Assembly: GCA_037783415.1 (NCBI GenBank)
Contig: JAZGTN010000027.1
Coordinates: 2,876,001-2,940,000, forward strand
DNA length: 64,000 nucleotides
Source of the DNA: Leptasterias polaris
Lineage: Eukaryota; Echinodermata; Asteroidea; Forcipulatida; Asteriidae
Reading direction: 5' to 3'
Shown: one piece after another, positions 43,201 through 55,200 of the stretch
How the letters are laid out: each line of letters begins with the position of its first letter
Position numbering within the stretch: the stretch's first letter is position 1
Position numbers and translations under genes: made by a program
Notes under the pieces: generated by a model
Database searches by the model: none
Told to the model about the DNA's origin: nothing
Seen by the model: only the letters and a program-made list of their open reading frames with translations

Positions 43201-46200
43201 GGGGGTGGGGGACAAACGCAAAGAACTCTATGAACGGGGGGCACACCCAACACGCAAAGATGGCTCTGTTTTTGCCTCCACGGCAGCTTATAATATTATA
43301 TACTATATATAGGCCTCCCAGGGAAAATAATGACAAAATGAGAACGCTGAAAGGGGACTGCTTTAGGAAAACAGTGCAAACGGAAACTAAAGTTTTAATT
43401 GGCCAGAAGTGCCCCCTACAAAATGGTGCATCCCCGTAGCGCCCTCTAAAATTTTACCTAGTTTCGGCGACGTGACAGGGCCACTGGCAGCCGGAGGCAG
43501 GATATTATGTCTCCCAGAGATTGGGCAAAGCATGGCTCGAATAATATGTTTTGTGCAATTCCAATCGATTGGCAGACTAATTTAATTTAATATGGACGTC
43601 TGTTTAAAGAATGAGTATTTCAAATTCAAATATATTCAGCTCTTTGTTACCCAGTAGTTTTCTTTTTGTACTGTTTCGGTCAATGGCCAATTTTTAACCA
43701 ATGGCAAGTTGAACCAAAACAGTTATTGGTTACGACCGTGAAAATGCACCCCATTCACCCGTCAACTTCACCTGTTGACTTGTCTTGGCACTTTGTCGAG
43801 TTGTCTCACTACTTTGTCGAGTTGTCTCACTGGCGACTTGTCAGACTGTCGGGTTGTCGAACTGTCGAGTTGTCTGAACACCTATAGTAATGTTAGTGTT
43901 ACTTGTACAGCATGATTCCATGAGTTTGAAGGCGCGAAGCGCTCAACAAATCTGTAGTTTATTCTACCATTTACTGACAAAATAAAGTTAAAAACTAATA
44001 ACATCATTTTGTTTCTAATTCTACCACTATTCATGAATCATAATACAATTTCAAAAAGGAGTGCAGGCAGCACAACAAAATCACACTCGCGACTTGAAGT
44101 TGAAAAGCCAAAATTTTTCAATTGATTTTCCCCCAAAATGTGTGATGTTTTGAAAAAAATTCCAGCAGTAGGGCTTTCTACAACTAAGTACAATCAATAG
44201 TCAATAGCATTCGATCGGTAGGTTTCATGATCGAGACTGTGCCGAATTGAAAATTACAGCAGGCACAAAAATAGGATTGCAATGGTGCCAGGGCCAAGGA
44301 TACTAAAAGTGGATTGGCCCTATTAACAATGCCTCAGCACTGGGTCTGACTCTACATACGTACATTGTTTGTACAAATAAATAACCTTGAGCAACATGAA
44401 CAATAAGAAAGATCAGCTTGTTGAAGTTGTTGTTAAACTGATCCATGCCTAATTGACAAGTCCCAATAATGGTTTTGTCATATTTCTAAATTGAATTTGT
44501 TACACTTATTATTAATAATAAATAATAAAATTGTATCCAACACAAGCAGCAGATCTCTGATAGTGATGGCAAGCGCACAGTACTGTGACTGTGATCGCTT
44601 TTGCATACACTTCTTATTCTTAATAATAATATTTATTTTGAGATTTACCAAATGCTGTTCCTACAGAATTATTTATATTTAACAATTAACTGAATTGTTA
44701 AATCTGTTTTGTATCAGGTTCAGACAGAAATTGACCTTTTCGATGATAGATCCCTTCGTGTTGAATTTCTGCCATTCTTCATCAACTATCTCCGCGATCA
44801 GACAGCCCATCTTATTTGTCATGGAGCATCGTCTGGAGCTTCTCCAGCTAAGACCCCAGCCAGTGCTCAGAAGTTTCGCCGAGCAAGCCTGCAACAACAA
44901 AACTCCACAGACATCCCAAAGCACCAAGAATCAGGCGTCAGGAGCAATCATCAGCGATTAAACAGGACCAAGCTATTTAGCCCAGGCCCTCATAGAACAG
45001 ACGAGACCGAAGCAGTGAAAACTCCTAAATCAGAAGCGCCTGAAGATGGGAGTCCTCTCAATAACTCAGCAGAGTCACCATCTTGGAATCAGGGAGGACT
45101 GTTCTATCGGAAGTCACAACATGATGAGTATTCTGGAAAGGCTAAGAAGATCTCACCATCAGTCCACAAAAAGGACGAGCAGATGACACTCGGTCAGTAC
45201 ATCACACCAGACAGATTCAATCAACCGAAAGGAAGAAGACGAAGCGACCAGCATCATCTCAAAGAAAGCACACAGCACAAGACCCCTGTCACTACCAAGA
45301 ACCGATCAGGAGGTAAGAATAAGACATCCTACAGTGACGGTTCGTTGAAGTCCAAATCTAAGCCAGTTTTCCATGAAGCTGCAGCTCCTGAATTCTCACT
45401 ACATGATGCCAAGGATTTCCCTTCAGTCGGAGTTGCATCAGTCATCAAGAACATTCCAACGAAAAGAATCACACCAACAGCTCTGTCTAATCACCAAAAA
45501 CCAATTTCCAAAGGCAAGCTTTTCAGTTTACCTGGACAACCCACCTTTTCAAATCCTGCATTTCAGACTGTATTTTCTTCGCCAGGAATCACAACAAATA
45601 CAGACTGCCATTTACAGTCCAATCAAGGTTTGGATAGAGAGAGGGAGCTCCTGAAACTCGAGCGTCGTAAGCAACAAGAAAACCTTACCAACACTCAAGA
45701 GTTGTCGTTGAACAATTCTGTTCCATGTCCTTCCCAAGCGCAACCACAAACTCCAACTAAAACTCAACCTAACTCTGCCTTTACCTACACTAGTGAGGTG
45801 ACCAAAGCATCCAGAGAGGAAGTAACATACCAATTGCACCTTGAGAAGCTAGCTGAACTTTACTCGGCATGTATAAAAGGTAATCAAATCAAAGTTAAAG
45901 TGAAGACAACTTTTGAAATATTTATTCATGCCCATTTTCTTGTGTTTAATTCACATTATAAATACCTCAGACAGTTAAGGCAGTCCTATTGGTGGAAAGG
46001 TGGTCACATGACCATGTTTACCTGGTGTTTAACAGCTGGTAAAGACATAGCTGGAGCTGTTTAAGGCCAGTTGGCTAATGTGCGTTCGGCGCTCATAGCC
46101 GTTACGCATGTTGGCACGCAAGCTTATGTGGGCGCTAACAATGGATGACGCAATAGATACACACCAGTATTCAATGTAAAATCTCTATTACATGTACATT

Positions 46201-49200
46201 GTAGTACGCGCAATACACTCAACTGTTGAGCGTAGTATGCAATTTGACTCCTCACTAAACACAGCCTGTGGACAAGACAGCAATTGAAAATTTACAAATT
46301 ATACAAGTTTTGCAGATTTGTCAACATTATTACGCTTTTTAACAAAAAGAGTATTTATGAATGGGAATAAAGAGTAGTGACTCGTTCCATTTAAGACCTT
46401 GCAAAGTCCACAACCCTGCTGGTCTTAAACTGCTAATTAAGACCTCGTCACCACTCTTTTATTCATTCCCTCATCATGTCTCTAAAGAACTGGGTTCAAA
46501 TTCTGATTGCAAAGTCATCAAATGCTCGAGACAGTGCTGCCTCTAACACTTTCACTGCTCATTGTTTATCCAATGCCACCCTGACTAACAGAATGGTCAT
46601 CTCTGCTATTGTAAAGTAAACAACTGAAGATCCTCCTAATCTTCAGCTAGTTAACCAGTCATTTGCAACCATTTCAGTCTAAGGGTTGTGTATGGTGGCA
46701 CAACTTTGCACACATTTGTTTACTTTGTAGATGCCATCACCACATAATGTATTGCAGTCTTGCATGCTGCATCTATCAATCAAAACCAGAGTGGATGATG
46801 TTGAATGGTCAGACAGTACACAGGTTAAGTTGATCAGCCTTGTGTTACTAATGTACTCTCAGCAGTTTGAAAACGTTTGTCTCTTAACATTTTAATACTA
46901 ATTTAACCCTGAATTTTGGCTTCCAGATTGCCTGATGCCCAACCTGACTATGGAGCTGTATTTCTTAGTTCATCTGTTGACAGCCAGAGGTAGTGTGTCG
47001 TCCACAGAGGGTGTCAATGATCAGCGCGACCCAGAGGATGTTAACTACCTCTGCTCTCTTCATAATTGTGTCTACTTTGCTGTACAAGTCCTTCATCAGC
47101 AGATGTGGTATGTCTTCTTTCTATGGTATATCTTATGGCAAAAAGACACAGGCAAATCACAATGTTGACCCAATTCATCATCACAATATTGCACCATTTT
47201 GGGAGTCAATAGAGAGGTTTCGCAAGCGTACTGATACGGATACATTATACAGATACGATATATCCATATCCGTTCATTTTTTGTTTTGCAATCATAGAGT
47301 TATGTGTCAGGCCTATGCCAAAGTATAGACACACATTGGCATAGGTTTTGCGAGCAAAACAAATCCAAAAACATTTTGTGTATGTTTTTGTTACATTGGA
47401 GAATTTGATTGAATAGTATTTTTGTTAAACTGATCGTTTTCTGACCCCCACGTTAAACGCGTGTAAAGAAAGTTTCCGGTAAGCATGTCAAAATAAAGAC
47501 GACTGTTTAAACTGCATTTCCCTCAAATTTTGCTTACAAATGATGAACACATTTCTATCTATGTCATGAATGACAATACAGGAGAACATGTTTTTAATCT
47601 AAGGTAAAAATACAACTAAAATCAGCAAAACAGTATCCGTTTTTAACGTACGTGTATGAGCTCCCGTATTCAATGTCAATGCGCGTGCAAAATATGGAAG
47701 CCACGGTTACGCGTTACGTGAACACACAAAGTGTTGACGTTTCTGTATCCGTAGCCTTGCGAAACCTCTCTAAAGTTTCTGTGTGCTAAGGTGTTTACCA
47801 GTGTTGTAGTCGAGACCTGGGAGTCCGAGACCGAGACCGAGACCTGGAGGTCTGAGACCGAGACCGAGACCGAGACCCTAAGGTCCGAGACCAAGACCGA
47901 GACCTTTTGGTCCGAGACCGAGACCGAAACCTCGAGACCACATGTGTAAATTACATACATGAAATAAAATTAGACACATAATAAATGAAATGAAAGTCTT
48001 TTATTGATGTAAAACAAGCTGAGTATGTCTTTTGCTGTTAGATAATTACTGTGAAATCTTTTGTGTACAACAATACTGTACTGGATAATACAATATTTAT
48101 CAACAATCAAACATAATAAGTTTGTTCTGTCGGATTCAGGAATGTGCCAAAACAGTTGTTTTTTGTACAGGTACCGGTCCTTTTACAGAATATCTTCATT
48201 GCACTTCAGAAACATCAACATGGGCAGCATCTCTGCTGACAAACGTGCATTGTCATTGGGGGGTGTATCACAACAAATTACTGGACATCTTGTGATAATC
48301 GTTTTAAAAAAACAGCGAAAACTTTATTTTATCGTGCTACTCTAGCGAACTCGTACTGTAGTGTATGCACCTGTTTGCACCATGCGCAATGCACCTGTTT
48401 ACCTTTCACAACGAGTAGTGCGTGTTTTGGTCATAGCTAGAAACTCGCTCCCAATTTTTATCAAACTCATGATGGGTAAAGCCGATGGCACAAGCACACA
48501 CATGGCACTTTGTACATGTACATGTACAGTACATATAGCTTGCTGCGTGCAAGCTCACACAACCACAAGCGAGGTTGTCTGCACAAACTGCAAGTTTTCT
48601 TAAACTATTTGCTATCTGTTTATCGTGATAAATGATCGCTAAGGAATGTGAATAAATTTGCATATTTGCCTGGTCTCGAAGCGAGACCAGGCTAATATTC
48701 GACACCGGAAGGGTCCGAGACCGAGACCAAGACCGAGACCACAGGGTATCGAGACCGAGACCGAGACCAGCAAAAAGTGGTCTTGAGACCGAGACCGGTC
48801 TCGAGACCTACAACACTGGTGTTTACGCACTTACCATACTTTTTACGTGCAATTTGCCTCCAAAAAAGGGCGAGCGTGAGACAGAAGTTGTGTGTGAAGC
48901 TGGTGCAAAAGGTCAATAGTGCACTATTTTGAGAGGACATTTTCAATGAAGTCAGTTGACATTCAGTTATCACAAGGTACCCCAAAATTTGAGATTCAAG
49001 CTGAGAATTGAAGAGCATTTCTAGTCCTTGCATAAAGTATCACTGTTACTCAACCGGCCACAAAGAACAATTTGAGCTTCATTTGAAAAGATGAAATCAA
49101 ACTCGCAAAGTAAAGTTTTGTTGTTATCCAACTCAAACTTCATAAAGAAGTTGCACTGTGAATGATGGCATCTCTGTGGCAAACACCAGGTGGTGCACTG

Positions 49201-52200
49201 TATTATTGTGAATATTTCTTATTGAGACCAGGTGACAGTGTATTTTATAAGATGAAAATGTTTCTCTATAAGACTGGTACTGGTAAGAATTTTATAATGG
49301 GCAAGCTATTAGATTGAAACTAAATAACTTTTTGGGTAATTTCCAATTCTATATTTTATGTTTAACAAACATTTCCTTCATCAGGTTGCTTGTGTTCCTG
49401 GATAAGACAACTCTTAAGTTGTTGGCTGAGGTTCTGCACTTGTCAGAGTTCAGTCCAACCCTAAGACCCCAGCTTGAGAGGGCGATAGATGGGGGGACAT
49501 CAAGACCAGTTGTTGTGACCTCTAAGTCCCCAGTCCAGGCAGTACCCTTCATGGCCGACACAGATAATAGGAGGAACTTTCCTAGCGATGTGTCTTTCCA
49601 TAGCTTTAGAAAGCAGAGGTAAGGATTGTATGCTTGAAACTTCTCTAAGACCCTTGAAATACATGACTGTAGACCATGTCACCTTGTTCCCCTGGGCTGT
49701 AGACCATGTCACCTTGTTCCCTTGGGCTGTAGACCAAGTCACCTTGTTCCATTGGACTGTAGACCATGTCACCTTGTTCCCTTGGGCTGTAGGCCATGTC
49801 ATCTTGTTTCTTTGGGCTGTAGACCATGTCACCTTGTTCCCTTGTATTACAGCCATGGCTGTAGACCAAGTCACCTTGTTCCATTGGACTGTAGACCATG
49901 TCACCTTGTTCCTTTGGGCTGTAGACCATGTCACCTTGTTCCTTTGGGCTGTAGACCATGTCACCTTGTTCCTTTGGGCTGTAGACCATGTCACCTTGTT
50001 CCCTTGGGCTGTAGACCATTTCACCTTGTTTCTTTGGGCTGTAGACCATGTCACCTTGTTTCTTTGGGCTGTAGACCATGTCACTTTTTTCCCTTGTAAT
50101 ACAGCCATGGCTGTAGACCAAGTCACATTGTTCCCTTGGGCTGTAGACCAAGTCACCTTGTTCCCTTGGGCTTTAGACCATGTCACCTTGTTCATTTGGG
50201 CTGTAGACCATGTCACCTTGTTCCCTTGAGCTGTAGACCATGTCACCTTGTTCCCTTGGGCTGTAGACCATGTCACCTTGTTCCCTTGGGCTGTAGACCA
50301 AGTCACCTTGTTCCCTTGGGCTGTAGACCATGTCACCTTGTTCCATTGGACTGTAGACCATGTCACCTTGTTCCCTTGTATTACAGCCATGGCTGTAGAC
50401 CATGTCACCTTGTTCCCTTGTATTACAGCCATGGCTGTAGACCATGTCACCTTGTTCCCTTGGGCTGTAGACCAAGTCACCTTGTTCCCTTGGGCTGTAG
50501 ACCAAGTCACCTTGTTCCATTGGACTGTAGACCATGTCACCTTGTTCCTTTGGGCTGTAGACCATGTCACCTTGTTCCTTTGGGCTGTAGACCATGTCAC
50601 CTTGTTCCCTTGAGCTGTAGATCATTTCACCTTGTTTCTTTGGGCTGTAGACCATGTCACCTTGTTTCTTTGGGCTGTAGACCATGTCACTTTGTTTCTT
50701 TGGGCTGTAGACCATGTCACCTTGTTCCCTTGTAATACAGCCATGGCTGTAGACCAAGTCACATTGTTCCCTTGGGCTGTAGACCAAGTCACCTTGTTCC
50801 CTTGGGCTGTAGACCATGTCACCTTGTTCCCTTGAGCTGTAGACCATGTCACCTTGTTCCCTTGGGCTGTAGACCATGTCACCTTGTTCCCTTGGGCTGT
50901 AGACCAAGTCACCTTGTTCCCTTGGGCTGTAGACCATGTCACCTTGTTCCATTGGACTGTAGACCATGTCACCTTGTTCCCTTGTATTACAGCCATGGCT
51001 GTAGACCATGTCACCTTGTTCCCTTGTATTACAGCCATGGCTGTAGACCATGTCACCTTGTTCCCTTGGGCTGTAGACCAAGTCACCTTGTTCCCTTGGG
51101 CTGTAGACCAAGTCACCTTGTTCCATTGGACTGTAGACCATGTCACCTTGTTCCTTTGGGCTGTAGACCATGTCACCTTGTTCCTTTGGGCTGTAGACCA
51201 TGTCACCTTGTTCCCTTGAGCTGTAGATCATTTCACCTTGTTTCTTTGGGCTGTAGACCATGTCACCTTGTTTCTTTGGGCTGTAGACCATGTCACTTTG
51301 TTTCTTTGGGCTGTAGACCATGTCACCTTGTTCCCTTGTAATACAGCCATGGCTGTAGACCAAGTCACATTGTTCCCTTGGGCTGTAGACCAAGTCACCT
51401 TGTTCCCTTGGGCTGTAGACCATGTCACCTTGTTCCCTTGAGCTGTAGACCATGTCACCTTGTTCCCTTGGGCTGTAGACCATGTCACCTTGTTCCCTTG
51501 GGCTGTAGACCAAGTCACCTTGTTCCCTTGGGCTGTAGACCATGTCACCTTGTTCCATTGGACTGTAGACCATGTCACCTTGTTCCCTTGTATTACAGCC
51601 ATGGCTGTAGACCATGTCACCTTGTTCCCTTGTATTACAGCCATGGCTGTAGACCATGTCACCTTGTTCCCTTGGGCTGTAGACCAAGTCACCTTGTTCC
51701 CTTGGGCTGTAGACCATGTCACCTTGTTCCCTTGAGCTGTAGACCATGTCACCTTGTTCCTTTGGGCTGTAGACCATGTCACCTTGTTCCCTTGGGCCGT
51801 AGACCAAGTCACCTTGTTCCCTTGTATTACAGCCATGGCTGTAGACCATGTCACCTTTTTCCCTTGGGCCGTAGACCAAGTCACCTTGTTCCCTTGGGCT
51901 GTAGACCATGTCACCTTGTTCCATTGCGCTGTAGACCATGTCACCTTGTTCCCTTTTATTACAGCCATGGCTGTAGACCATGTCACCTTGTTCCCTTGGG
52001 CTGTAGACCAAGTCACCTTGTTCCCTTGGGCTGTAGACCATGTCACCTTGTTCCATTGGACTGTAGACCATGTCACCTTGTTCCCTTGGGCTGTAGACCA
52101 TGTCACCTTGTTCCTTTGGGCTGTAGACCATGTCACCTTGTTCCCTTGGGCTGTAGACCATTTCACCTTGTTTCTTTGGGCTGTAGACCATGTTACCTTG

Positions 52201-55200
52201 TTTCTTTGGGCTGTAGACCATGTCACTTTGTTCCCTTGGGCTGTAGACCATTTCACCTTGTTTCTTTGGGCTGTAGACCATGTCACCTTGTTTCTTTGGG
52301 CTGTAGACCATGTCACTTTGTTCCCTTGTAATACAGCCATGGCTGTAGACCAAGTCACCTTGTTCCCTTGGGCTGTAGACCAAGTCACCTTGTTCCCTTG
52401 GGCTGTAGACCATGTCACCTTGTTCCCTTGGGCTGTAGACCATGTCACCTTGTTTACAAAAAAAAATTAACTTGTGCATTCCGGGCTGGAATTCAATTAA
52501 TGTCATTGTTTATATTACTAATCATGTTGGGGGGGGGGGGGGGGGGGGGGGGTTGGCGGTTAATGGCAGGGTCTTTTTAACATCCCCTGTTCCCACAATT
52601 GGCTACCACTGACTTCTCTGCAAGTTGTGAAATCAAAAGATGCCAAATTAAAATACAATGTGGACACAAGATATTTCTTGCAATTTTTAAAATAATTTCA
52701 TTTAAACTGGAAGTTTTCTGCAACCATTGTGTTGAGTTTTTGCTTAAGATTTAAAGCAAGTGGGCTCATCTGACATTGAGCAAAACATTGGTATAAGCAG
52801 GTGATGATTAATTGTTTGTTTCTCGTGTGCAGGGACAAGTTTTATGAGTTTGTTCGAGAATGGATGGACTATCATAACTTGCCGGAATGGAATATGAAAA
52901 CAGTTATGGCCAAGAAAATAAGGTAAAATACAGCATGTTTGCCATTCTTGTCTACCTTTCTGTTTAAGTTGCTATGATTAACTCTAAAGCCGTTATTCCC
53001 AATTTTATGGAATTGTGAAATAGGACTGAAGCTCTGCAAAGAATACCAATGTTTCTTGTTACCAATAATATTGTGTCACTTTGTGTAATGTGCAGGGAGC
53101 TGGTGCAGCAGATTGTAGAGGTAGCCAACTGCACACACTTTGCCAGACTCTTCCGTTCTCAACTCACACGGGTAAGTAAGTGGACAAATTATGAGTTTCC
53201 ATTCAATCTGTGATTTTTTTATTTTTTTATTTACCCTATACTTATATCGTGTGATATTACAATGTATACTCCATGCTTTCTGAGTCAATACACCGATCCA
53301 TTAAGCCACGCCCATTTCTCTTTGACCAATCACAACCGCGAAATCTGATCACCATTTGAGCCGTTTGGTGATCTTTGCACTAATGGTGATCGGGTTTCGC
53401 GGCTGTGATTGGTCAACTCGTAAGGAGGCGGGGCTTAATGGATCGGTCTATTGGAAAAGTCTACCTATGTGAGATTCAAACCTGTAACCATACGTATTCT
53501 ACAGCAGGTGTCTGACCTGCTAGCCCACCCAACTGTCCCCAAAGATGTGAGACCATCAGTAAACCTATTTGCTATTCTTATTGCATCATGGGAAATGTCT
53601 CCGGTGTAGATGACAAACAGAATACAGTTTTTTGTCCAAACTGTATGGCGCAACATTAATACGTTGTTAGTTTGTTACGTTTTTCTTTAATACTTGAAAG
53701 AGTTAAGTTGTGTATTTTCTTCCACAAATTTTTTAGCCCGGATGTAAGAAAAATAACGAGTGATTTAGGTGGTATATGAGAAAAAACAAGTGGGAAAAAC
53801 AAGAAAAGTTATTTGCGTGTCAAAGTTGTCAGCCATGGCGATGTCATCCAGGTGGGAGAGGCAATCTTTAACAATTGTTACTGAATCAGTCTTATAACAA
53901 ATCAACCACTCGTTGTTCTTCTTTTAAGGAAAAACCTGTGTGAAAATCTGAACTGAAAAACGTAAAATAATTGCTGAAATGCATGTTACGCCATACACTT
54001 TGTCTTTACAAAAACACATTGTGTTTGTCATTCCTATGATTTCCCGTCATTTCACATGATGCATTGAGGATGTCTTGTCGTGGATGAGGGCACCAGACTC
54101 AAACTGTGGTGTTTCGGATCAGCAGAGTGTGGGTTCGAGTCCCGGTCTTGGCACTTGTGTACTTTAGCAAGACACTTAACCATTATTGCTTTATCCTTCG
54201 GATGGAACGTAAAGCCTTGGGTCCAGTGTGTTGTGTAATACTTGTTAAAGAACTCAGTTACACTTAATTGCTAAGAGAAGGGGTTCACCTTGGTGTTTCT
54301 GGCAGTGGTTGCTGAATGCACCGCAGCACCTTCTAAACTCTTATAAGGTGCTACATAAATTTGTTCTCATAACTCATCAAATTCAAAAACCTGTCTGAAA
54401 ATGTTTCTGTTTGTTCAATCGCTTTGAGTACCTTATTGACAGATACGTGCGCAATGTAAGACTATTAAAATGTTGAACAGGTTATTAAGACAGTTAATGT
54501 AACTACTTCCTTGTTTGTTCATAGATGTGCCAAGGAGATCACTTACTATCAGACAATGATGACAGCAAGGATCGAGGATTCCTAAGTGAACTAAAAAAGA
54601 CAAACCCAGAGAGATTTAAAAGGTAAGACTTACCATAGATAGGTTGCAGTATGACGTAAGTCGGCCATCTTTACGGGCAATTTGGAACACACAGTCATGC
54701 GTTACGCGTGAGAACGGCGTGCAGGACGCGCACATTTCACCAAACTCATTGCATGATTGGTCAGTGAATGACGCGGCTGCGTTAATAATTTGAGCGCTTG
54801 ACGCGCCTGCAAGCCAAAATGCGATTTGCCCGTAAAGATGGCGTCTACTGGGAACTATCTATTGGGTTTCATTTTGTATTTGTACACATGGATTGTCCAC
54901 ATTTAGTGTGTTTATCTAACTCTTATGTTAACACACCCTGTGGCTGTTCCTTTAAAATCAAAATGGCATTCTGAAACAGTTCCCATTTCCCCTACCCACT
55001 TCGGGTCGGTATTCTGAAAAATGTTCCGTGTCCACCCACAGTGTTATTTTTTTGAACTTTTTGGGACTTCTTGAAAAATTGTTTTCCTTTGAAAACATTT
55101 TTGCCACCATGAAACCCTGACTTGAAAAGGGTAAGACAACACAGGTTTTCATAATTAGCACAGGGATTTGATGTTGTCGTGTGAGAAAATACAATTAGGC

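Noticed and set aside
45880..46064. Continuation of the CDAN1 exon 2 frame to a stop at 46064
   Set aside because: The frame passes a good donor (AAAG|GTAATC) and runs into a dispersed repeat. Joining to the exon at 46927 restores the conserved codanin sequence and phase.
50173..52506. 777-codon open frame on the minus strand
   Set aside because: It is entirely minisatellite with a unit length divisible by three, open in several frames on both strands, and within a CDAN1 intron. No independent coding evidence.
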